From Tethya wilhelma (lineage: Eukaryota > Porifera > Demospongiae > Tethyida > Tethyidae): a DNA stretch of 64,000 bases. Shown one piece after another: positions 35,801-44,542 of this stretch (position 1 is its first letter; each line of letters starts with the position of its first letter). The notes under the pieces are model-generated. The model was not told where the DNA came from. It was given only the letters and a program-made list of their open reading frames with translations, and ran no database searches. The stretch covers positions 3,424,278-3,488,277 of the forward strand of contig CAXIPT010000006.1 in NCBI GenBank assembly GCA_964030475.1, in the 5' to 3' direction. Both the position numbers and the translations under genes were made by a program.

Positions 35801-36025
35801 GATATTTCTGATATTTTGAGGACTAGTATCATTCTGTTCTTCTCTGGCGCTGCTTGAAGCAATTCCTTGGTTCACAAACACACTATTCTCACAGCTGACC
35901 GCCAGTAAGCTACTTCAATTTGTTGAAAACTTTAATGTTGACTTACCTCTCTTGATTTGCGTCAGTTTTAGTAGCTGTTTTCTGTTTGAAAACGCCCTCT
36001 GACAAAACACACACAGCTTCTCCAT
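27724..36025 (-). CDS. GFM2: Ribosome-releasing factor 2, mitochondrial (EF-G2mt, GFM2)
   Basis: GTPase that with RRF splits mitochondrial ribosomes after termination. Exons: 35947-36025 (probable), 35716-35865, 35527-35652, [one lost in the gap 34961-35406], 34551-34850, 34046-34269, 33646-33789, 33273-33372, 33001-33181, 32523-32738, 32114-32308, 28164-28465 and 27724-27855; every visible phase agrees. Key motifs are G1 [12 protein letters not shown], switch [11 protein letters not shown]3 LIDTPG, domain [14 protein letters not shown], domain [23 protein letters not shown], and the C-terminal [17 protein letters not shown]. About 65 residues after DTPG (including G4) are missing in the gap. 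Length (about 780 aa with the gap) fits the family. The first exon gives [20 protein letters not shown]; its acceptor (CCAAG) is chosen by phase, so the start is the least certain part. The intron 28466-32113 carries two nested genes. Confidence 0.95.
28987..28995 (+). promoter_or_regulatory. TATA box of nested gene, copy 1
   Basis: TATATAAAT about 80 bases before the ATG at 29076. The same element at the same distance precedes copy 2. Confidence 0.5.
29076..30032 (+). CDS. Secreted Cys-rich protein, copy 1 (family of unknown function)
   Basis: 318 aa, one exon, with a signal peptide ([19 protein letters not shown]). A Lys/Glu helix ([18 protein letters not shown]) is followed by a conserved Cys-rich domain: [81 protein letters not shown] and [10 protein letters not shown], ending [16 protein letters not shown] recognise this motif series (GVSLTHG, HIWTFA, CCxFNxPPWF, DDIEhRhC) as a widespread family of uncharacterised secreted or membrane proteins in sponges, cnidarians and molluscs. 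Function is unknown; extracellular ligand or matrix roles are guesses. It lies antisense inside a GFM2 intron. Confidence 0.88.
   Translation: MFSQRNLYFVITNLILLVVVAESHAKATPTLISTTVTKSCPLAAEEKENEFNKIKNQVQQILLNFSSERGQVNPTEQSTTEPLYAMCDGTPGWRQVVFINMTDTTNSCPPGLAETSYTRRTCGIDASISGNSSLFCSTVLFSIQGGDYSQVCGRIIGYQVGKSYAFAPPEYIGNLVNLETDVPYLDGVSLTHGPPGQRHHIWSFAAGLQEDDETDYPEDLCPCDISHESASSPPFVGNDYFCESGLNTKFDNSHSKEFFLDDPLWDGENCLSTSDCCDFNHPPWFTKDLGSPTSDDIELRLCPLFEDIPLELIELYVK
30395..30480 (-). pseudogene. Truncated copy of GFM2 exon 32114-32308
   Basis: Matches the 3' part of the GFM2 exon (donor side, ESACIQG region) and stops at the N at 30481. It came with the tandem unit. If the two units are haplotypes, this is simply the other allele of the real exon. 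Confidence 0.85.
30741..30749 (+). promoter_or_regulatory. TATA box of nested gene, copy 2
   Basis: TATATAAAT about 80 bases before the ATG at 30830, conserved with copy 1. Confidence 0.5.
30830..31786 (+). CDS. Secreted Cys-rich protein, copy 2
   Basis: 318 aa, same length as copy 1 and differing at only a few dozen bases. Examples of changes are AES to ADS near the signal cleavage site, ISGNSS to IRGNPS, and KEFFLDD to TKLFLDD. All Cys residues and the signature motifs ([24 protein letters not shown]) are kept, and no stops or frameshifts are seen. Both copies therefore look functional, or they are two alleles placed in tandem by the assembly. Confidence 0.88.
   Translation: MFSQRNLYFVITNLILLVVVADSHAKATPTLIPMTVTKSCPLAAEEKENEFNKIKNQVQQILLNFSSERGQVSPTEQSTTETLYAMCDGTPGWRQVVFINMTDTTNSCPPGLTETSYTRRMCGIDASIRGNPSLFCSTVLFSIQGEDYSQVCGRIIGYQVGESYAYAPPEYIGNLVNLETDIPYLDGVSLTHGPPGQRHHIWSFAAGLQEDDETDYPEDLCPCDISHQSASSPPFVGNDYFCESGSNTKFDDSHSTKLFLDDPLWDGENCLSTSDCCDFNHPPWFTKDLGSPTSDDIELRLCPLFEDMPLELIELYVK
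32387..32470 (+). repeat. tRNA-like SINE copy
   Basis: ATTCTAG TA GCTCAGTGGTAAGAGC opening, GGTTCAATCGAATCCC B-box region and CTAGATT closing end, followed by a poly-T-rich tail. It lies in a GFM2 intron and is related to 14377-14448. Confidence 0.65.
34961..35406. other. Assembly gap (446 N)
   Basis: Flanked by runs of T then G on the left and C then T on the right, which look like low-quality homopolymer ends. It hides one GFM2 exon. Confidence 0.95.
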
Positions 36026-36159
36026 TATTTGTTCAGCCACGTGGTTTTGCGCATGCTCAGTAACGTCACTAAATGCGCGGGAAAATTCAAAAGAAGATAA
36101 ATACTGCCTGGTGCTTTTTACAGCTAGTGTAATACATGTACTGATTGCAAAAATAAATT

Positions 36160-36749
36160 TCACGAAAGTAAATCCAATTTCCAGTTCACATTATCCCTTA
36201 TTTTTGGTGGTGAAACAACAGGAACACCTGCAAGTAATCAAAATTGATAAAGATATAGACTACAATCTCCAATGGACCTAGCTACCTTCGGCTAGAGTAG
36301 ATTTAGTCTGAGAAGAAGCTAGTGCAGCCACAATACTGTTGACAGTGGCAGCTGGTCCTGTAACACTCTGCAAGGACAAAACAAAAATGAGCATCAATCC
36401 ATATACATTCTGCATACATTTTATATGCTACAAACATCACCTGTAATGTGGAAGTTCCCATAGACAAGGAAGGCTCATTCTGTGGCAGCCATATTGAAGA
36501 AATGTTTGACTTTACAGCAACCAGGAGCTTAGAGAAGGTGGTCTGGATCACCTTGGCCTCACGCACATAGCCATACTGCACCAACATGCCTAGGAGACTG
36601 CACACCTCATCCTGTTGTCTGTCTACCGTGGACACAATGTCTGTTAGTGCCTCCACGAGAGCAACATCTTCGTGAGCACTTCCTTCTCGTAGGCTGTGTT
36701 TCTTACGTTCAGCCTTCCTTCGATTCTTAGAAGATCTCCTACAGAATGC

Positions 36750-36790
<41 letters not shown>

Positions 36791-39616
36791 TTACACACAA
36801 AATGGATGATATCCGTACAAAATAGCCTAGCTCAAACAGCCAGCATGACCAAGCACACATCTTTAAGGAGAATTTAGTGAAGTAAGCAAAATAGGTTGCC
36901 TTGCCAAGTTTTTGATACAAAACTTACCCAGACATTTTAGACATTGATGAGGTGTTGGTGGTAGAAGTGACAGCAGACCTTCCAGTGATGCTACTGGTGT
37001 CAGAGAAGAGATCAGCATCTCTATCATCAGCTGCATAGGTACCCTCTGGGTCGGGAAAAAAAGAGAAAAAAGGAAAAAAAATAATGTAAGTAAAAACTAT
37101 ACAGTTGTCAAATTAATGTGGTCACTACATGGCTCCTACATTAAACTTCTTTACAAAAATTAAATGGATATCGCCTGAAAATTCTCTCTAGCTACACTTA
37201 CCTAAGATGGCTACTTGTTTCAATCTCTTCTGTTCCCTGACAACAGCCAGTCTTGCAGAATGTCTCAGAAAAGTTGTCTCCAAATCACCAAAGAGAGAGA
37301 GATGTGACTGTTGAGCCTCCAAGAGGCTTGGTCTGAGATGAGTTTCAATGAGATCAGTTCGGCGAAAGAGATAAGCCAGTCTCAGCACCTCTTCCCAGCT
37401 GTTTCCCTCAAGAAGGGTCACAACAGCTTCTTCAATGTCTTCAGCATAGTCAATGAGAACTTGAGCAGCCTCCTGGTAAAGCCTGTTCGCCTTCAAGGCA
37501 TCTATTTCAGAAAAAATTTTGTTGTGATATATGACTTGGCAGACAGTATTGGTTTCAACCTGGACAGAACTCTTGCGATTTACATTATCGAAACCGGAAG
37601 TATTATAAAGTGATACTAGAGTTAGTATTTATTTTTGCCATAATTTATGGGAAGTAAATGATAGCTGTCTGTTTCTCCATATTGCTCTGTACATTCTTGC
37701 CATACAGAAGTGACACATTTTGTGTAATCACAAGAGCTTTAATTCTTGAGTCTTACTTGATATTCTTCGTGCTGTTTCTATCCTCTTAGCCGGTGGTTCT
37801 TTGAGCTGAGCTGAGATGGCAAACACCTGTCTCCAGCAGCTGGCCTTCTCAAAAGCCTCCATGGCCTCCAAAAGACAGCCACACTGAGTGAACACTGCAC
37901 AGTGATGAAGTATAGGCTCACTCGACAACAGAATTTTTCTATGGGAGCTAGCTAGCTAGGAGAATAGAACTGTTACTAACTTATTCCAGCATCTCTTTGC
38001 TTTCCTTTCTCTACCAAATACTCTCCATAAGCTTTGGCAATTGCCTGCATCCATAGAAACAATTTGCATCAATATTTACTACTGCCAATGCTCTGGCTAA
38101 CTCCATCACATTTACATAATTATAGACTACATCTACATGTATACATAATTCATGAGTTTATAAAGTCACAGGCACACATTGGTTAATGTCATGCATGCAC
38201 TAACTTTGTACTCATCTGATGAGCGGTCAACGTAGATATTGAGAGCTTCAGTGTAGAGAGAATTTTTCTTAACAAACGAAAGGCATTCTGGAAACTTTTC
38301 GGCACCTGTAACAAAAACACTTTTCTTAACCACACAAAGATTTCATATTCATCATCAAAATATAAGCTATGAAGCTTACTTACCGCATCTGCTAATGTGT
38401 CCTAAAGCTTTACTAAACCGTCGTAAAAACAGGTCAATCCTGTATCGCTGGTAGTCGACAGGCAATCTTCTCAATTCGTTCAAAAATGGCAGGTACTCTT
38501 TCGGATCCTTCTGAGATTTCTCCGCCACCATCAGCACCAAGTTGAAGTCATACATGCCAAGAGCAACATTGTACAGCTGGTTCACATCCACCAGGAAGAG
38601 TGTGTACTTGAGAGCTTCTTCGGCTGTCACACCATCTCCGGGAGAGCTAGGTGCCTCGCTGGGTGATTTCTCCTCTGAGTGAAAAAAAGGAAAAAAATAA
38701 AAAAGAAACAAACCAACATTTCTCTTCTTACAAATAAGTAACAAATTCTTATACGTTATAGATTTTTCTGTATGTTTGGATCCAATCCACCATAATAGAG
38801 ATTATATATTAGGAATTATGTACCTTTCAGCTTTTTGATGATCTTCAGCACTGTTTCCAGCTCAGACTGTGTCTTCTTGACGTGGGTGGTGATGATGGAA
38901 AGAAGGTACTTGTTTTCTCCAAGTTGTACGAGTGCACCTCTCACAGCATCACACACACTGTCAACCTTGCACCCCTCACCACCCTCACCAGCTTCACCAC
39001 CCTCACCACCCTCACCACCCTCACCACCCTCACCACCCTCACCACCCTCACCACCCTCACCACCATCACGAGCCAAGCCGAGCCCAGGATACATAGTCTT
39101 TGTGACATCCTCTTCTCTAATTAAGTGAAAATAGTAAAATTGAACTACACAAAAATTATCATGTTATCATACTTCAATTCGGTCAAGAAGAGATTAATAT
39201 CTGAGACAGAATTCAACTGGCGGACAAACTCTTGGACATTGCTGATGAAGCACTGCAGCAACACACACACATACTACTAATCAACTACAATTCATGTAAA
39301 AATATAGCTAAACTTTGATCAAAACTTTTAGCAGTTAATCAGATACCGTTGGATTGTGGTCGTAGATCAAATTCAGATTAATCCTGTGTTTTCTCATGGT
39401 TTGAAAAGCGTTCCTGAAAGCCAGCTGGTCCAAGTCCTTCCTCACACTGGAGAGGACCAAGGCTCGAGGGGAAATGGTCTCCAAGTTCCCCCTCGGCATT
39501 TGTAGGACGAGTCGAGTACTGTTGGTTACCACGGTTACTATTTTGGAGCCTCTTTCTACTCTTCGAATGGTCTCGTCAAAAGTGTGAGGAGTTTGAGAAG
39601 TGAAGGGAGTCAGTGC
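36160..39616 (-). CDS. ELP1: Elongator complex protein 1 (ELP1/IKBKAP), C-terminal part
   Basis: Scaffold of Elongator, which adds the mcm5/cm5 group to wobble uridines of tRNAs. Exons: 39347-39616 (5' edge cut by N), 39173-39252, 38824-39116, 38384-38674, 38205-38305, 37981-38044, 37757-37894, 37202-37501, 36928-37045, 36441-36738, 36286-36367 and 36160-36227; all phases agree, about 700 aa. Signatures: [20 protein letters not shown] then [50 protein letters not shown] then [10 protein letters not shown], and the basic tRNA-binding stretch [20 protein letters not shown]. The end [16 protein letters not shown] matches the family's C-terminus. A Gly/Glu repeat is inserted after TMYPG. The stop lies 135 bases from the GFM2 start. 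The N-terminal part is at 49639-52657. Confidence 0.95.
38970..39066. repeat. Triplet-periodic (GEG)n coding repeat in ELP1
   Basis: About ten tandem copies of a 9-base unit (CACCCTCAC on the plus strand) encode Gly-Glu-Gly repeats within a loop between MYPG and the conserved VCDAVRGAL helix. The frame is kept. Confidence 0.85.
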
Positions 39617-39617
39617 N

Positions 39618-40316
39618 AGGGCAAGACAACCCTTTGGAAATGGCAAAAAGCTTAGATATGTGCAAGTACGGAGACCCGGAAATAATATCACGTGATCACC
39701 GAGGACCTGCAATTAACCCGCGGATGTCGGACCTCCTCTGGGCTGACACTGGAGGCCAAGTTTAGTACAAGAAAAAGAGCCTTCTACTGAAAATAGAGTC
39801 GGGTTATTTGGCGCACTTCGTTATTAGGCGCACATTCGCTATTAGGCGCATACTGTCTTCTTACACTTACCTTTGATAACAGGCACAAAGTTTATAAACT
39901 GGATGTTCACGTAGTTTTCCAAGCCTGACAGCCATGAAAAACGCTTTCTTTCACTACTTGGCCTTCCATTTCACTTAGTACAGTCTAACCGCCAACGTAC
40001 GCATTTAATTTTTAGACCGGAAGTTGACCACACCCCTATGAATATTTGTCAGTTTTCTGAAATAGTCTTGCCGTGTTTTCTACAGACGATATCTTCTAAC
40101 CTTCTGCGGTGATCTCCTTGAAGCTTGCACCACCAAGTTTTACTACTCTTGTAGTAATAAAATACATTTTATACAGAACAATGGCGGCAAAATTGTCTTC
40201 AGCAGCAGCCTTACAACATACCAACTAAAATGAAACTAAATTTAATTAGCTGTGTTTTCACCGTCCGAACAGCAGTTTGCAGGTGTTCAGGAAATTGATA
40301 ATCCACAAACTGATAG
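39618..40316. repeat. 699-base dispersed repeat, copy 1
   Basis: Nearly identical to the reverse complement of 56397-57095, with the same length. It begins right after the contig gap at 39617. No long ORF. It includes the words GGCGCACTTCGTTATTAGGC and AACCCGCGGATGTCGGACCT. Probably a young non-autonomous transposon or part of one. Confidence 0.85.
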
Positions 40317-41411
40317 AGTAATGGTAATGCTAACAAATTATGTAATAAAATTTTTGTTCCCATATTTTCCATGACAGATACAAGACATTGAAAACTGACA
40401 AAAATCAATCCATATAGCTCTGGAGGCACATGAAAAAGCATGATGTACATTGATACAAATAAGTAATACATGTATTTAAAAAACAATAGTAATATTCTTG
40501 CCAGGTTGATATGAATAATACTGTCATAATAATAATAATAAAACTGTGATACAATTTGAAGGGTATAGTGCTCTTTAATTAGAATCTGTACACTATTTTT
40601 GTTAAATCTTGAGTATTTCAAGTTGTGTGTCGTTGCCAACATGAATTTTAGTATTCTGGATGTTAGTGCTGAATTAAAAACATATCTAGAGCACAAAAAC
40701 CTTGAGAATTGCATGGTTTACAGAGATATAACCAGCAATATTCGCCCAAATATGCACCTCTGATTCTCTCTAAATACATATGGGAACAAAAAAGTCTTGG
40801 CTTGTAATACAACTATTATGTCCGTTTTACTGTATACAAGCTTCTTACCTGCTGATATTCCTGCGAACTGCTGTTCGGACGCACTTTGTAGGGAAGGTTC
40901 AAAACACAGTACTCGAACGTACCAGCTTGAAACGAACACTGTGTTACATCCGTGTCACTTGCAAATGCGGGACATGTGCCATTCTGATCAGGAGGCGTTG
41001 CTCTTTACTTCACTTCCGCAAAATACGTAAGCAGTTGACACAGATAAAAGCTCAAAAATGGAGTTAAATTTTTGAGCTCCAAAGATAGATTTAGATGATG
41101 ACGTAATGCAATTCACGTCCGAAATTAACCTTGTACTACTACCATACGTACTTCCGGTGATGGGCGGTTCGACTGAGTACGGAAGTACGGAAGCCGAGAG
41201 GGGCAATCCCGCCACGCGGCCGTCCTTTATTTCCGCCAAGGCGCCGCCCTGTTTCCGCCATGGCGATCGCCTTTCCTCCAAAGCGACCGCGAAGGCGATC
41301 GCCACCGCGGAAAGTGCGCGATCGCCAACGCGGAAACCAAAACCCGCCAGCGCGGTCGCTAAAATAAAAATCTTTTTGCGAGCTTTTTAGCTAACATACC
41401 CCTTTTTCCTA
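40317..41411. other. Repeat-flank DNA with a GC-rich block
   Basis: No gene recognised. The block 41150-41370 is strongly GC-rich for the window and carries several GGCGATCGCC-type palindromes and CCGCGG words. A piece near 40860-40890 resembles the CTGCTGTTCGGACG word of the 699-base repeat. Confidence 0.45.
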
Positions 41412-42503
41412 GTGAGGTTTTTGATTGTTGCCTGCCTGACTGCTCTGACCACTCACTATTTCTTGACTCATACTGTTCCGAACTTTTTAGTTGTTTTGTT
41501 GCGGCTTCTAATGAGTGTCTCCCCAATCATCAGAGGTATCATCATTCACCCCTTTCTGGTTGGAATGTTGCTGCTGCCTCTCTCAAGCAGTCTGCCTCTT
41601 TTTGGCACAAAGTTTGGACCGATTGTGGCTGTCCATCTGCAGGGGTTTTATTCCAGATTAAAAAGCATAGCAAAAAGAGATACAAATATGAGGTCCGTCG
41701 TCTTCGTCGTCGTCAATGTCATTTAAAGCGTAAGAAGCTTGCTAATGCTTTACTCAATTCTAACTCCTCTGAGTTTTGGCGTCAAGTCAAATTGATTTCT
41801 AAGCCTTCTGCAAGATCCTCCTCTCTTCCAGAATGTGTGGATGGTCACTCTGACCCCACAGAAATTTCAAATCTCTTTTCGTCTAATCTTAGTTCGTTAC
41901 TTAACTCAGGTTCTAACTGTTCTTCTCGTGATAATCTGTTCTGTTGTCTTCAAGCCTCAGTCAGCTCCTCTGACCTGTCTTCCATCTGCATCTCCCAGGA
42001 TTGTGTCCGGGAAGCTATTTTGAAGCTGAAACCTAATAAGCGAGATGGCACTACTTGCATGTCTAACCATTTCATCTATGCCATAGATGTTTTGTGTAAA
42101 CCACTCTTTAAACTGTTTACTGCGATGCTACGTCATGGTCATGTTCCTGAGTCTATCAGAGATTGTATTTTAGTACCTGTCCCTAAACCAGGTAAAGATC
42201 CTTCTGCTTCTGACAGTTATCGTCCCATTGCACTTGCCCCCACTATGAGTAAAATCTTCGAGTGGTGTTTACTTTTTGAATTCCAGGAATGCTTTTCTAC
42301 ATCACCACTACAGTTTGGTTTTAAACCTGCCTTTTCATCAGATCTATGTACTGGTCTTCTCAAGAACACTGTATATGAGTATGTGGCGAATGAAACTGAT
42401 GTCTACGCTTGTTTTCTTGATGCCAGCAAAGCATTTGATCGTGTAGATCATAATCTGTTATTTGAAAAGTTACTCCAAAGAAACTTGCCAACTCCTGTCT
42501 CTC
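41412..42503 (+). mobile_element. Non-LTR retrotransposon, reverse transcriptase fragment
   Basis: One frame is open from 41412 to the N at 42504 (about 364 codons). It shows the linker between endonuclease and RT (LSGWNVAAASLKQSASFWHK then VWTDCGCPSAG, basic run RRLRRRQCHLKRKKL, SEFWRQVKLISK). Then come RT blocks: AILKLKPNKRDG, a GHVPESIRDCILVPVPKPGK motif, YRPIALAPTMSKIFEW, LQFGFKPAFSSD and the first half of the palm (CFLDASKAFDRVDH). The downstream FxDD block and the 5' endonuclease are absent. The element is 5' truncated and cut by the contig end. Class is jockey/CR1-like by these blocks, not resolved further. Confidence 0.9.
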
Positions 42504-42504
42504 N

Positions 42505-43326
42505 CCAGCCATTTGGGTTCACTTGAACTATCATTTTGTAGCCTCCTTTGTGAGAATAAAAGAAAGGGCTCCGCCATTCATAATTTGCCTTTATATAATG
42601 GTCAGTATTCCACAAGGTGAAATAAAAAGGAGGCACAGGTTGCACACAATCTTGTAGAGAGTTACAATTAGACTGAATGGCATCAATGGTAATCTTAAGT
42701 GACTCGTTTTCTGCTTTGAGCAAATCAATTTCAGCCTTATATGCTTCATTTAAACTTTTTTGCTGCTGGCTTTCTTGCTTCAGTTGCTTGTTTTCACCTA
42801 TCATGGTATCAAGCTTGGTACTAAGAGTAGCTACTATTTTAGCAAGACTGCTAACTTGCACCTCTACTGGCCTTCCTGAACAATGGTGAAGCTCGTGATC
42901 TTGAATGGCTTTTTGTAGAAGCATCTCTCCACACTTGTAGCGACACTCGACCATAACAAATCTACAGCTTTTGCCTTGATCACAGGAGGCTCCAGGATTC
43001 AAATGTTCCTCCAAATGGCCCAGTTCTCCTTTCCACTTACAGCCCTTTTCTTTGTTAAAACAATGAACCATAAGAGAATTCACTTGACGCATTACACCCT
43101 TGTGTAGCATGGTCGTAAAATTTGGCTCATTACAAAGTGGACATGGTTTGTTGTCATTCTGTATTCGCCTAACACAAGGCTGGCAGAAGTGGTTACCACA
43201 ACAACTTAAAACATGAGGTTGACGAATAGTTAGTAGACAAATTGGACACTCAAGTGACTTTGGAGGAGCAGTCACAAACTCACAATCATATCCACCTTTG
43301 GAGGAGTGACCTGTAGCCATCTGCAA
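42505..43326 (-). CDS. RING / TRAF-type zinc finger / MATH protein, 3' truncated
   Basis: TRAF-like E3 ubiquitin ligase candidate in one exon. RING at residues 27-64 (CPICLLTIRQ, CGNHFCQPCVRR, CPLC), TRAF-type zinc fingers at about 85-150 (HCFNKEKGCKWKGELGHLEE, CRFVMVECRYKCGE, HELHHC), a coiled coil at about 158-215, and the start of a MATH/TRAF-C domain (PPFYFTLWNTDHYIKANYEW then YKMIVQVNPNGW). Sequence stops at the N at 42504, so most of MATH is lost. The start is M1 or M3. The order equals TRAF proteins; in animals they act in immune and stress signalling. Role here is an inference. It is divergent from alpha-galactosidase 2, 189 bases away. Confidence 0.88.
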
Positions 43327-43515
43327 GACTAGATATTCAATTTGAACTGATTGATGTCTCAGTACTGTTTGGTAAATGGGTAAACTGTTTCCAGTGAGGG
43401 TTGATGCAGTAGCTATTGCTGAGTCAGCAAAGGTAGACTACACGTCACATTCTAGGGGTGGGGCTACACATTTACATGACAAAAAAAAATTATTAATAAT
43501 AATATTATTGCAACA

Positions 43516-44498
43516 ATGAAGATTGTTCTAATTTCTTTTCTTCTTCTTTGCTTCGTAGCTCAAGGTCTAACAGTGGACAATGGTGAGTACAGGAGTTGTT
43601 AAACTGTTGTACATAATTATGTTGTTCTCTCACCCTCTCTTTCTCCCTTTGCATGTGTTTTGTCCTTTGTACACACCCCCATACATCTCTTACCCATGGC
43701 ACCATGATGGCATGCACATGTGGCACATGTGGCACATGTACAACATGTAGGCTTGGGTAAGTTCCATTTTTGTGTTTGTCTCCCTGGTGGACATTTATGA
43801 AAGAGAATTGTGTGACTCATAATGACATTTTTGACTTTAAGGCCTTGTTCCTGCTATGGGGTGGAACACTTGGTGCACATTAGGAAGGTATAACAACTAC
43901 TGGTTGTTTAGTCATTACAATTTTCATACTTTGATTATGTCTCTGTAGGTGTGGTCGAGATTATTGTGATGCTAAGGAGATCATGGGTATTGCAGATGCC
44001 ATGGCAACCAATGGCATGAAAGAACTCGGCTACGAATACATCAACCTCGATGGTACAAACATATTATTTTAGTGTTTTTCTCTTTCCTTTTTCCCTTTCT
44101 TATTTTCATCAAATTCTCATTAATAATTGTTGCCTCATTCTTCCAGATTGCTGGGCAGACCACAGGGAAGATGATGGAACAATTGTTGCTGACAAAGATC
44201 GCTTTCCAGAGTAAGCTATAACTATCATACTGAATACTCATTTCTTTTCACCATTATCCTCATTGTGATAATAATTATTTTGATCTAAGACTCTTTGTTG
44301 CTTTGTCTTCAGTGGTCTTGGGCCAGTAATCAAGTATGTCAATTCCAAGGGATTCAAATTTGGAGTAGTGAGTTCCCTAGCTACCTTGATGCATGCATTT
44401 ACGATCAGATGTATGAGATTGTAGTTATGCTTAATTGTTGACTCATGTATTAAACTTTATCTCAGTAACTATAATAATATTATCATTAAAATTCACAT

Positions 44499-44542
<44 letters not shown>

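Noticed and set aside
34925..35881. Apparent long ORF through the N run
   Set aside because: Most of it is unknown bases; only the GFM2 exons at its upper end are real.
40211..40714. 167-codon minus-strand ORF with hydrophobic stretches
   Set aside because: Overlaps the dispersed 699-base repeat and AT-rich DNA; no motif, and the second repeat copy does not keep it as a gene.
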